From contig CAZCMX010000017.1 in assembly GCA_964499985.1 (NCBI GenBank), positions 1 to 40,598 on the forward strand: a DNA stretch of 40,598 nt, given 5' to 3'. Source of the stretch: UBA5734 sp964499985. Its GTDB lineage: Bacteria > Bacillota > Clostridia > Saccharofermentanales > UBA5734. The notes beneath the pieces were generated by a model that was not told the origin of the DNA, did no database searches, and saw only the letters and a program-made list of their open reading frames with translations. Below are positions 14,523 through 22,616 of the stretch, piece by piece. The stretch's first letter is position 1. Each line of letters starts with the position of its first letter. The translations under genes and the position numbers were made by a program.

Positions 14523-15837
14523 CGGCAGCCACCTTCTTCTTTCCATAGAGCCACGGGTTCTGCAGCGCCGTATACTGGCTCAGCGAGCCAATCATCAGGC
14601 GGTTGGCAATAACGCCCGTCACCCCATTGAGAATGACGCCGACCAGCAGGGAATAGCCGAATGAAAGCATGGAACCGGAGCCGAAAATCATCAGGATCAC
14701 GGCAGCAATCGCCACGGTGATATTGCCGTCCATGACGGAGGACAGCGCCTTATGGAAGCCATTGGCCAATGAGGTGGTCAGGGAGCTGCCCGCATTGAGC
14801 TCTTCCTTGATCCGCTCGGCAATGATGATATTCGCGTCAACGCCCATGCCGATCGAGAGGATGATACCGGCAATACCCTGCAAGGTCAGGGTTTGCTGCG
14901 GGATCGAAATGGCCAGCAGAATGCCGACCATCTGCCCGAGCAGGCAGAACATGGCGACAAAGCCGGGCAGGCGATAATAGAGCAGCATGAACAGCATGAT
15001 CAGGCCAAGGGCCAGAAGTCCGGCTGTGGTCATGACCTTGAGGGCGCCATAGCCCATGCGCGGGCTGATCGAGCTGGAGCTGATGGCCTCCAGGGCGAAA
15101 GGCAGGGCACCGGCATTGATTTTCTGGGCCAGGTCGATTGCATCCTGGCTGGTGCCGATATTGGTGATCATCGCACTGCCACCGGTGATTTTGCTGATGA
15201 CCCGCGGTGAGGAAATCAGAGTCTGGTCCATATAGATCGAGATCTCGCCCTGGGTGGCAACCAGTTCACCGGTCGCATCGGCAAAGGCCTTGGCTCCGGT
15301 GGGGTTGAGTTCGAGCAGGACGATCGGGTTCGATGTATTGGGATCAAAACCAGCCGTGGCAGAGGCCACCTGGGTGCCATCGAGCACTTCACTGCCATCC
15401 GGCTTCTTGAAGGTCAGGCGGGCCATTTCACCCAGCTCCTTGAGAGCCTTTTCCGGGTTGAAATCTGTCTCGTCCGATTTCCAGGGATAACGGATGATGA
15501 TTCGTCCATTGTTCTTGTCCGTGGTGATTTCACGGTCGAGGATATTGAGGTTGTCCATACGCAGTTCAATGACACTGCGTGCCGAGGCCAGGTCACCTTC
15601 GCTGGGAACACCACTGTAGTCTTTGGGGGCAAATACGGCCTCCACGCCACCGCGGATATCAGTTCCGAAACGGATCTTGTCAGCGCCATACAATTCATAA
15701 TAGCCGGACTGTCCCGGGATGGGGACATTCAGGCCAAAGATGCTGAGCAGGGTGCTCAGCAGGATGATGGCAGCGACGATGAAAAAGGTGATGGGTCTGG
15801 CTTTGACTTTGTTTCTGGCAAAAGATCTTCGGGCCAT
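14515..15837 (-). CDS. secD: Protein translocase subunit SecD
   Basis: The 440-residue protein shows FGTDIRGGVEAVFAP near the N-terminus. A P1 domain follows, and then the SecD transmembrane blocks LTLQGIAGIILSIGMGVDAN and IIIAERIKEELNAG. Short SecD proteins of this size, separate from SecF, are usual in Clostridia, whereas Bacillus has a fused SecDF. It is the first gene of a two-gene operon with a recognisable promoter at 15878-15905. The start MARRSFARNK has an AAAGGA site. YajC and other partners are not in the window. Confidence 0.95.
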   Translation of the reverse strand: MARRSFARNKVKARPITFFIVAAIILLSTLLSIFGLNVPIPGQSGYYELYGADKIRFGTDIRGGVEAVFAPKDYSGVPSEGDLASARSVIELRMDNLNILDREITTDKNNGRIIIRYPWKSDETDFNPEKALKELGEMARLTFKKPDGSEVLDGTQVASATAGFDPNTSNPIVLLELNPTGAKAFADATGELVATQGEISIYMDQTLISSPRVISKITGGSAMITNIGTSQDAIDLAQKINAGALPFALEAISSSSISPRMGYGALKVMTTAGLLALGLIMLFMLLYYRLPGFVAMFCLLGQMVGILLAISIPQQTLTLQGIAGIILSIGMGVDANIIIAERIKEELNAGSSLTTSLANGFHKALSSVMDGNITVAIAAVILMIFGSGSMLSFGYSLLVGVILNGVTGVIANRLMIGSLSQYTALQNPWLYGKKKVAADA

Positions 15838-15877
15838 CGTCTTAGCACGTCCTTTCTAAAGGTCACAACAAGGACCT

Positions 15878-15905
15878 ATTATATCATGATTGCGCGTGCC
15901 GACAA
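15878..15905 (-). promoter_or_regulatory. Promoter of secD-secF
   Basis: The minus strand shows a consensus TATAAT (15878-15883) and TTGTCG (15900-15905), 16 bp apart, about 40 bp before the secD start codon. Confidence 0.65.
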
Positions 15906-15914
15906 GCAAGTCAT

Positions 15915-15944
15915 GAAAAAACCTGCCGGTACTACACCGGCAGG
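15915..15944 (-). terminator. Terminator of the NlpC/P60 peptidase gene
   Basis: A perfect 9-bp stem (CCTGCCGGT / ACCGGCAGG) with a 5-base loop is followed on the minus strand by T6. It ends 30 bp after the peptidase stop codon and just upstream of the secD promoter. Confidence 0.9.
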
Positions 15945-15974
15945 CCTTTGGCGGTTATTTCCAGGGTCAGGGGA

Positions 15975-17204
15975 TCAGTTGGGGAAACGGCGGACCGTGA
16001 GGATTTTATAGCCGACATCATAGAAGGTGTCCAGACTGCTGACCACAACCTTGCGCTGCGAGGTCGAAGCATGGATGACCTTGCCATCACCGAGGTAAAT
16101 CGCCAGATGGGTGATGGACTGGCGTCCATCCCGGGGCTTGGCATCGATACAGACCACATCACCCGGCTGGGCATTTTCGAGTGAGACGCCCTCGCCGGCG
16201 GAGCCAAAGCTGGAGGAGGATCGCGGCACACTGACGCCGACCTTGCCGTAAGCCCAGTAGACCAGGCCGGAACAGTCCATGCCCTTGAGGCTTTCGCTGC
16301 CATACACATAAGGCGTGCCCAAGGCCTGGTTGGCCAGGTCGACGATGGTATTGCCGGAAGCATTGGCGGGGGCATCCCCACCGGCTGCGGTCACGGCTTC
16401 AGAGCCGGCAGAGCCAGAGCCGGGCTTGCTTTTGGTCAGGTATTTGGATGCCACATATCCGGTCTGGCCATTGTCCAGCACGATGCGCGACCACTCGTCG
16501 CCGATGCCGGACCGTTTGACCTTGGCGCCGGAATCGAGATTGGCCAGGACATCGTTATCAGTCGAATAAGAGGCACGGACATTGAGAGAGGTCCCCTTGA
16601 CATACAAGGTTTCGTCCACAGGGCGGAAAACCATGTCGGTCGAGGTGAATTCGGTCTTGACATAGCCCACCTGGTCATCGGCCTCAACCTGCAGCCAGTC
16701 ACCGAATATGCCGGTGGCATGCAGGCGGTCGCCCATGACGATCTTGGCCACGACGGCACTTTCGGTAGAGGCCTCCGCGCGGACATTGAGCACATCTGCC
16801 TGGATATAGACATCATAGTCAACCGGCTCCAGAACAGGCCCGGCCGGTTCCTCGGCTGTGGCCATGACGGTTTCGATCCGGGCTTCGACCGATTCTGCCT
16901 GTGCCGAAAGATCGGTCTCGGGCTGCACGGCGATCTCAGGCTGTGAACGGTTGAAGGAGGCGTCAGAAAAGTCAGCAGGCAGCAGCGCTTCGGCAGCTGG
17001 GCTGACCGGGCTGGAATTGGTTTCAAGATCGGCCTGCGCCTGTCCGGCGACTGCCGTGGCGGCGATTTCAGCCTGGACCCAGGGAGCCGGAAGGCCCAGA
17101 GGCAGGGTCAGTAGTGGAATGGCGATCATGATCGATGCCAACGCCATGGTCAAGGTGTTCCTGACCCGGGGTGCCGTCAGCGTTCTTGGTCTGAACCGTC
17201 GCAT
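15975..17204 (-). CDS. Secreted NlpC/P60 (C40) peptidase with two bacterial SH3 domains
   Basis: The 409-residue protein has a long Arg-rich signal region (hydrophobic segment about 18-40) and an Ala/Glu/Pro-rich spacer. Two SH3b domains follow: VLNVRAEASTESAVVAKI with a VGYVKTEF strand, and SLNVRASYSTDNDVLANL with TGYVASKYL. The C-terminal NlpC/P60 domain has the catalytic residues Cys311 (GMDCSGLVYWAYG), His366 (ITHLAIYLG) and His378. Such enzymes cut between D-Glu and diaminopimelate in peptidoglycan stem peptides. AGGAGA precedes the ATG, and a near-consensus promoter lies at 17281-17309. It stands alone between two terminators and is divergent from the T-box/trpB unit. Confidence 0.94.
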   Translation of the reverse strand: MRRFRPRTLTAPRVRNTLTMALASIMIAIPLLTLPLGLPAPWVQAEIAATAVAGQAQADLETNSSPVSPAAEALLPADFSDASFNRSQPEIAVQPETDLSAQAESVEARIETVMATAEEPAGPVLEPVDYDVYIQADVLNVRAEASTESAVVAKIVMGDRLHATGIFGDWLQVEADDQVGYVKTEFTSTDMVFRPVDETLYVKGTSLNVRASYSTDNDVLANLDSGAKVKRSGIGDEWSRIVLDNGQTGYVASKYLTKSKPGSGSAGSEAVTAAGGDAPANASGNTIVDLANQALGTPYVYGSESLKGMDCSGLVYWAYGKVGVSVPRSSSSFGSAGEGVSLENAQPGDVVCIDAKPRDGRQSITHLAIYLGDGKVIHASTSQRKVVVSSLDTFYDVGYKILTVRRFPN

Positions 17205-17280
17205 CGTATCTCCTCTTGCTGGTTTCTATCGGCGGGCGGGCCATCCAAAAAACGGTCGCCGGAAAAGTCAATTCCAGCGG

Positions 17281-17309
17281 ATTATATCTCAAACGATCCG
17301 CAGCGTCAA
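17281..17309 (-). promoter_or_regulatory. Promoter of the NlpC/P60 peptidase gene
   Basis: On the minus strand TTGACG (17304-17309) and TATAAT (17281-17286) are exactly 17 bp apart. This is the strongest sigma-A-type match on this strand in the window. Confidence 0.85.
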
Positions 17310-17433
17310 ATTCAGCGGTCANNNNNNNNNNNNNNNNNNNNNNNNNNNNNNNNNNNNNNNNNNNNNNNNNNNNNNNNNNNNNNNNNNNNNNNNNNNNNNN
17401 NNNNNNNNNNNNNNNNNNNNNATTCAGCGGTCA
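17310..17433. repeat. 100-N scaffold gap flanked by an identical 12-bp direct repeat
   Basis: The N run is 17322-17421, exactly 100 long. The 12 bases ATTCAGCGGTCA end at 17321 and begin again at 17422. The two contig ends probably overlap, so the true gap may be zero or even negative. Nothing else can be said about the masked bases. Confidence 0.85.
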
Positions 17434-17447
17434 GGAATCGCGTCAAC

Positions 17448-17476
17448 TTGACAGTTAATTTTCCCGCTACTATACT
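17448..17476 (+). promoter_or_regulatory. Promoter of the T-box/trpB unit
   Basis: Consensus TTGACA (17448-17453) and TATACT (17471-17476) are 17 bp apart, just upstream of the T-box leader. Confidence 0.88.
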
Positions 17477-17482
17477 GTTTTC

Positions 17483-17817
17483 AATTGAATCTGCACAAAC
17501 CAATGAGCAAGAAGAGTACACTCATTTCCGCATTCCAGCGAGCTGCCGACCGTGCAAGGGCAGTATGGCCGCATGAGTCGAATGGACTTGCGAGGGCGAT
17601 CCGAAAAGGTCCGGTCCGGGATTGATGGCTTTCACCAGCCTTGTGATCCGGCTCAGAGCCACAGTAGGCATCGACGGGACTCCGGCCCGTTATCAGGCGG
17701 ACCTGCTGGCATTTGAACCGGCAGGACAGAGGGGGCCCTTTTTTTGAAGGGTCAACCAGGGTGGTACCGCAGGAATTCAACTCCTGTCCCTGTTTTTCAG
17801 GGGCTGGAGTTTTTTTA
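17483..17817 (+). promoter_or_regulatory. Tryptophan T-box leader (tRNA-sensing riboswitch)
   Basis: The leader has the conserved T-box sequence AGGGTGGTACCGC (17758-17770), followed by a terminator. In stem I, AGAAGAGTAC (AGTA at 17515-17518) forms the 5' side of the specifier loop, AGCGAG lies at 17537-17542, and GAATGGAC on the 3' side places TGG (Trp) at 17583-17585 as specifier codon, followed by a purine as expected. Uncharged tRNA-Trp would stabilise the antiterminator and allow transcription of trpB. The start is estimated from the promoter. The specifier was read by eye, without folding. Confidence 0.9.
17779..17817 (+). terminator. T-box regulated terminator
   Basis: AACTCC pairs with GGAGTT outside and CCCTG with CAGGG inside, and a T-run follows. 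It starts right after the T-box sequence, so it competes with the antiterminator. Confidence 0.88.
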
Positions 17818-17881
17818 TTGGCCGATCCAGGCCTTGACCGTCAGCAAAATCAATCCAAACGGCCATGAAAGGAGCACGACC

Positions 17882-19264
17882 ATGTCCAAGATTCCCTATC
17901 GCACCTTTTTGAGTGAAGATGAAATCCCGCGCTATTGGTACAATATGCAGGCTGACATGAAGGAAAAGCACGATCCCTTCATCCATCCCGGCCGTCTCGA
18001 TGCAGTCGTTTATGACGATCTCAAGCCTGTTTTCTGTGAAGAGCTGATCAAGCAGGAGGTCAATACGACAGACCGCCTGATCGAAATCCCCGAGGGGATC
18101 CGCGAGGTCTACAAGATCTTCCGCCCCTCCCCGCTCTGCCGCGCTTACAATCTGGAAAAGGCGCTTGGCACCCCGGCGAAAATCTACTACAAGTTCGAGG
18201 GCAACAATACCTCCGGCAGCCATAAGCTGAACTCAGCCGTTGCCCAGGTCTATTATGCCAAGGAGCAGGGCATCACCCACCTGACGACCGAAACCGGTGC
18301 CGGCCAGTGGGGCACCGCTCTGGCCATGGCCTCCAAGCTGTACGGCATCGACCTGACCGTCTTCATGGTCAAGATCTCTTTCCACCAGAAGCCTTATCGC
18401 AAGGCGGTCATCGAAACCTTTGACGGCAAAATCATCGCCAGCCCCTCGGAAACGACCGAGGTTGGCCGCATGCTGCTGGCTCAGGACCCGACGACCTCCG
18501 GCAGCCTGGGCATGGCCATCTCCGAAGCCATCGAGACGGCGGTCAAGACGCCCAATTGCCGCTATGTCCTCGGTTCGGTCCTGAACCAGGTCCTGCTGCA
18601 TCAGTCGGTCATTGGCGTGGAAAGCAAGGCTGCTTTTGAAAAAATCGGCGATTATCCGGACATCATCATTGGCTGCGCCGGCGGCGGCTCCAATCTGGGC
18701 GGCCTGATTGCCCCCTTCATGGGCGACAAGCTGCAGGGCAAGGCCAATCCGTATTTCATCGCAGTCGAGCCCGCCTCCTGTCCCTCGATGACCCGCGGCC
18801 GCTATGCCTATGACTTTGCCGATACCGGCCGGGTCACCCCGCTGACCAAGATGTATACCCTGGGCTGCGATTTCAAGCCGTCCAGCATCCATGCCGGTGG
18901 CCTGCGCTACCATGGCATGTCGCCGATCATCAGCAAGCTCTACCATGACGGTTATCTCGATGAAGCCCGCTCCTATGGCCAGAATGCCTGTTTCGAGGCC
19001 GCCCTGCAGTTCGCCCAGTCCGAAACCATTTTGCCTGCCCCGGAATCCAGCCATGCCATCCGGGCAGCCATCGATGAGGCCTTGAAGTGCAAGGAGACCG
19101 GCGAGGCAAAAACCATTTTGTTCGGCCTGTCCGGCACCGGCTATTTCGACATGTCCGCCTATATGCAGTATCGCAGCGGTGCCATGGTCGACTATGTCCC
19201 GACCGATGAGGAGCTCAACGAGAGCCTGCAGCACCTGCCGAAGATCCCCGGGATCCAGGAGTAA
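17882..19264 (+). CDS. trpB: TrpB2-type tryptophan synthase beta chain
   Basis: The 460-residue protein is a PLP enzyme of the TrpB2 (TrpB-like) branch, longer than TrpB1 at about 400. Lys115 in GNNTSGSHKLNSA is the PLP lysine; ETGAGQWG and GCAGGGSNLGG are the substrate and phosphate-binding loops. TrpB converts indole plus serine to tryptophan. No trpA or other trp gene is near, which is usual for TrpB2 and suggests indole salvage. The ATG at 17882 follows an AAAGGAG site. The Trp T-box upstream gives independent support for a tryptophan role. A strong terminator follows, so the gene is monocistronic. Confidence 0.95.
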   Translation: MSKIPYRTFLSEDEIPRYWYNMQADMKEKHDPFIHPGRLDAVVYDDLKPVFCEELIKQEVNTTDRLIEIPEGIREVYKIFRPSPLCRAYNLEKALGTPAKIYYKFEGNNTSGSHKLNSAVAQVYYAKEQGITHLTTETGAGQWGTALAMASKLYGIDLTVFMVKISFHQKPYRKAVIETFDGKIIASPSETTEVGRMLLAQDPTTSGSLGMAISEAIETAVKTPNCRYVLGSVLNQVLLHQSVIGVESKAAFEKIGDYPDIIIGCAGGGSNLGGLIAPFMGDKLQGKANPYFIAVEPASCPSMTRGRYAYDFADTGRVTPLTKMYTLGCDFKPSSIHAGGLRYHGMSPIISKLYHDGYLDEARSYGQNACFEAALQFAQSETILPAPESSHAIRAAIDEALKCKETGEAKTILFGLSGTGYFDMSAYMQYRSGAMVDYVPTDEELNESLQHLPKIPGIQE

Positions 19265-19312
19265 ACCTCCTTCCCCGCCCTTTCGGCCCGCATCCCCGCA
19301 GACCCGCAGACC

Positions 19313-19351
19313 AAAGCCGCACCAGAGAATTTCCCTGGTGCGGCTTTTTTT
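19313..19351 (+). terminator. Terminator of trpB
   Basis: A perfect 13-bp stem (AAAGCCGCACCAG and complement) with a 9-base loop merges into a run of T. It lies about 50 bp after the trpB stop. Confidence 0.92.
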
Positions 19352-19411
19352 GCTTTTCACGGTCCTCTGGCTGTTTTTCAACGGTCCGGCTGAACAAGCC
19401 GGCTGGCTGAA

Positions 19412-20641
19412 TCAGGTCCGGTACTTCGACACCTGTGACGCCAGCGCATCGAGATTTGCCGCCACATCTTCAACCAGGCGGGTATCGATCTTGCACGAGG
19501 AAGCCATTTCCCGGAGAACTGCCAGGGCATCGCCCGGATTCATGCCTGGCCGGTAGGGCCGGTCCTCCACCAGGGCGCTGAAGATGTCGGCGACGGCGAG
19601 AATCCGGCTGCCCAGCTCGATTTCCCGCTCCTGCAGCTGGAAGGGATAGCCGTGGCCATCGAGAGTTTCGTGATGTGTCCCAATCCAATTGGCAATCCGG
19701 CCAAAGCCCTCGACCCTTTCGAGGATCCGTTGCGAATAATAAGGATGCTGCTTGATGATTTCCCGTTCTTCCGGAGTCAGCTTGCCCGGCTTGTTGAGGA
19801 TCTCATTGGGTACGGCCAGCTTGCCCAGGTCATGGACAAGTCCGGTCAGATGCATCTGCCTGGCTTCATCGCTGGAAAAGCCACGGATCAGGGCCATTTC
19901 GCGGGCGACATTGGCGACATTCTGAGAATGGGCTGCAGTATAGTGCGAGGTTGAATCAACAACGCTGGAAAATACATTGGCGACATGGATCAGATCATCG
20001 ATTTCGAAGGTGTATTTGTCCCAGAATGCAAGGTCCGAGAAAAAGCGGCTTTCGATATTCAGGTTGACCACGTCCAGCCAGAAGACCTCGCGCTGGCTGA
20101 TCTCACGGAAAACGGCCACCAGTTCGGGGTCGAACAGATGCTCATTCTGCCGGATCTGCTCATGAATCCGTTCACGCTGGAGGAAGATATGCTTGCCGGA
20201 AGCGATCAATACTTCGATCCGGTCCGCCAGATGGATGATCCGGCTGCTCAAGGGGATGTCCTGGCCGGCCAGGCCGGTCGGATTGCCACCCAGGAAGCGG
20301 TCATGGTGATGGCGGATCGGCTCGGCCAGATGATTGAGTTGCGGGGAATCCCGGAGGATCAGATAGCCCTTTTCGGCATGGCGGAAAATGAGGTCATTGT
20401 CCGTCGCATGGACGATGTAGTGCTTTTCGTACCAGTCTGAGGCCGCACCGATGTCATGCAGCAGAGCGGAATAGACCAGGATCTGGTCCTCATAGCTGCC
20501 CAGGCCCAGTCCCCGGCCGATGTAGCGGGCGATGATCGCTGTGCGCCGGTGATGGTTGGCAATCCCGGAGGTTGTCAATTCCAGGGCCATGGACAGGGCG
20601 GAGATGAAAGTGATCGGATGGATATTGATCTGCTCAAGCAT
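19412..20641 (-). CDS. Tandem HD / HD-GYP domain phosphohydrolase
   Basis: The 409-residue protein has two HD-type domains. The N-terminal one shows HHRRTAIIARYIGRGLG and YSALLHDIGAASDW (His62-Asp63), then IRHHHDRFLGG. The C-terminal one is a complete HD-GYP domain: HLTGLVHDLGKLAVP (His270-Asp271), HHETLDGHGYP (about 323-333), LAVADIFSALVEDRPYRP. HD-GYP domains typically hydrolyse cyclic di-GMP or related cyclic dinucleotides. No sensor or membrane segment is present. I chose ATG 20641 for its AAGGAG site (10-base spacing); the open frame extends to 20761 without a good site. It converges on trpB and is divergent from prfC. Confidence 0.9.
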   Translation of the reverse strand: MLEQINIHPITFISALSMALELTTSGIANHHRRTAIIARYIGRGLGLGSYEDQILVYSALLHDIGAASDWYEKHYIVHATDNDLIFRHAEKGYLILRDSPQLNHLAEPIRHHHDRFLGGNPTGLAGQDIPLSSRIIHLADRIEVLIASGKHIFLQRERIHEQIRQNEHLFDPELVAVFREISQREVFWLDVVNLNIESRFFSDLAFWDKYTFEIDDLIHVANVFSSVVDSTSHYTAAHSQNVANVAREMALIRGFSSDEARQMHLTGLVHDLGKLAVPNEILNKPGKLTPEEREIIKQHPYYSQRILERVEGFGRIANWIGTHHETLDGHGYPFQLQEREIELGSRILAVADIFSALVEDRPYRPGMNPGDALAVLREMASSCKIDTRLVEDVAANLDALASQVSKYRT

Positions 20642-20834
20642 GGCCTGGTCACTCCTTGTTTTCGCGGACAGCCAGGCAGCGGTTTGAGGGCTGGCCTGGC
20701 TTGACCCTTGCCTAATCATTATAGATAGTTTCCCGGTGCTGATGGCGGGTATTTCTATCATCCGAGCACATTATTCCTGACAATCGGGATGATTCCAGAG
20801 TTCTGCATGCACCGATGTCTCTGCCGCTATGCCC

Positions 20835-20864
20835 TTGCCGCTGCTGCAAGTCCCCTGCTATACT
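20835..20864 (+). promoter_or_regulatory. Probable prfC promoter
   Basis: TTGCCG (20835-20840) and TATACT (20859-20864) are 18 bp apart and lie 29 bp before the prfC start codon. Confidence 0.6.
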
Positions 20865-20893
20865 ATTTAGGTTTAAAACAGGAGGAATCTGAC

Positions 20894-22504
20894 ATGCACG
20901 AAACTTTAGGCTCGGAAGTGGGCCGCCGGCGCACTTTTGCCATCATATCCCATCCGGATGCCGGCAAAACGACCATGACGGAAAAGCTGCTGCTCTATGG
21001 CGGCGCCATCCACATGGCCGGTACAGTCAAAGCCAGAAAGGCCTCCCGTCACGCCACTTCAGACTGGATGGAGATCGAAAAGCAGCGTGGTATTTCGGTC
21101 ACGTCATCGGTCATGCAATTCAATTACAATGGCTTTTGCATCAATATCCTGGACACCCCGGGCCATCAGGACTTTTCCGAAGATACGTACCGGACGCTGG
21201 TGGCTGCCGATGCGGCAGTCATGCTGATCGACGGCGCCAAAGGGGTCGAGACCCAGACGATCAAGCTGTTCACCGTCTGCCGCCAGCGGGGCATCCCGAT
21301 TTTCACCTTCATCAACAAGATGGACCGGGCAGCCAAGAATCCCTTCGACCTGATGGACGAATTGGAAAAAGTGCTCGGGATTTTTTCGGTTCCGGTCAAT
21401 TGGCCGATCGGCACCGATGGCGATTTCAAGGGCGTCTATAACCGCAAGTTCAATCGCGTCGAATTGTATGATGGCAGCAAGGGCGACCACGGGGCCAGCA
21501 TGGTCAAGGTTTCGGTCACCAGTGTTGATGACCCCAATCTGGGCGAGGTGATCGGCGACGATTACCAGGCCCGCCTGATGAGCGATATCGAGCTTTTGGA
21601 CATCGCCGGCGATGAGCTCGACCTCGAGCGGGTCCGCAAAGGCGATCTCACGCCGGTATTTTTTGGCAGTGCGATCACCAATTTCGGGGTGGAGTTCTTC
21701 CTCAATGAGTTCCTGGCCATGGCTCCGGCGCCGGGCGAGCGCAAGACTACGGATGGCTTTGTCAAGCCGGTCGACGATTATTTCAGTGGCTTTGTCTTTA
21801 AGATCCAGGCCAATATGAATCCCGACCATCGCGACCGCATGGCATTCATCCGGATCTGTTCCGGCCAGTTCGAAAAGGGGCTCGAGGTCCGCCATGTGCG
21901 GCAGGGCAAGAACATCCGCCTGGCTCAGCCGCAGCAGCTGATGGCCCAGGAACGCAGCCAGGTTGAGGAAGCTTTTGCGGGTGATATCATCGGCGTCTTT
22001 GATCCGGGAATCTTCCGGATCGGTGATACCCTGGTCGAAGGCAACCGCAATTTCCGATTTGAAGACATCCCGGTCTTCCCGCCGGAGCATTTCGCCCGGG
22101 TCGCACCAGCCGATTCCATGAAGCGCAAGCAGTTCCTCAAGGGGATCGAGCAGCTGGCCGAGGAAGGCGCGATCCAGGTTTACAAGCAGCCTGATATCGG
22201 TACGGAAACCTATATTATCGGTGTCGTCGGTGTGCTCCAGTTCGAAGTCCTCGAATATCGGCTCAAAGCCGAATACAGCGTATCCATTCGCCAGAATGGC
22301 CTCAATTATCGCCATGCCCGCTGGATCATGCCCGACAACACGGGTAAAATGCCCGATCCGAAAAAGTTGTCGATTACGAGCACCACGATGATCGTCCTCG
22401 ACAAGGATGAGAGTCCTGTCCTGCTGTTCGAGTCCGACTGGGCCATCGACTGGGCCCTGGACCGCAATCCCGGCCTGAAACTCGCCAGCATCCACGGCAA
22501 TTGA
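20894..22504 (+). CDS. prfC: Peptide chain release factor 3
   Basis: The 536-residue GTPase has G1 SHPDAGKTT (about 19-27), switch I RGISVTSSVMQF, G3 DTPGHQDF and G4 NKMD, and then the RF3-specific region ending FESDWAIDWALDRNPGLKL. RF3 removes RF1 or RF2 from the ribosome after peptide release, using GTP. Length and the RKASRHATSDWMEIEKQRGI block separate it from EF-G and TypA. The ATG at 20894 follows an AGGAGG site at 8 bases; the open frame upstream to 20789 is not used by relatives. It has its own promoter and is followed by two hairpins before the convergent thrC. Confidence 0.96.
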   Translation: MHETLGSEVGRRRTFAIISHPDAGKTTMTEKLLLYGGAIHMAGTVKARKASRHATSDWMEIEKQRGISVTSSVMQFNYNGFCINILDTPGHQDFSEDTYRTLVAADAAVMLIDGAKGVETQTIKLFTVCRQRGIPIFTFINKMDRAAKNPFDLMDELEKVLGIFSVPVNWPIGTDGDFKGVYNRKFNRVELYDGSKGDHGASMVKVSVTSVDDPNLGEVIGDDYQARLMSDIELLDIAGDELDLERVRKGDLTPVFFGSAITNFGVEFFLNEFLAMAPAPGERKTTDGFVKPVDDYFSGFVFKIQANMNPDHRDRMAFIRICSGQFEKGLEVRHVRQGKNIRLAQPQQLMAQERSQVEEAFAGDIIGVFDPGIFRIGDTLVEGNRNFRFEDIPVFPPEHFARVAPADSMKRKQFLKGIEQLAEEGAIQVYKQPDIGTETYIIGVVGVLQFEVLEYRLKAEYSVSIRQNGLNYRHARWIMPDNTGKMPDPKKLSITSTTMIVLDKDESPVLLFESDWAIDWALDRNPGLKLASIHGN

Positions 22505-22516
22505 ATCTTTGTACCC

Positions 22517-22537
22517 AAAAGGGACCGGGTCCCTTTT
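22517..22537. terminator. Short hairpin after prfC
   Basis: AAAAGGGA pairs with TCCCTTTT around CCGGG, 12 bases after the prfC stop. It has a T4 end on the plus strand and can act as a weak terminator in either direction. Confidence 0.7.
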
Positions 22538-22550
22538 ATGACCACCTGCA

Positions 22551-22587
22551 GCAAGGCCCCGGAAACCAGCGGTTTCCGGGGCCTTGC
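22551..22587. terminator. Strong hairpin between prfC and thrC
   Basis: A perfect 17-bp stem (GCAAGGCCCCGGAAACC and complement) encloses an AGC loop, midway between the convergent prfC and thrC stops. Neither side has a good T-run, so it may protect 3' ends as much as terminate. Confidence 0.7.
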
Positions 22588-22616
22588 CTGTTTTGTGACT
22601 CTGACTGTTTATGCAA

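Noticed and set aside
18233..19381. Long open frame (382 codons) antisense to trpB
   Set aside because: It is the mirror of a well-supported gene in GC-rich DNA; its translation has no family motif and no good ribosome site.
21104..22495. Long open frame (463 codons) antisense to prfC
   Set aside because: Same reason: the plus strand encodes an unmistakable release factor 3, and the antisense product is unlike any protein I know.
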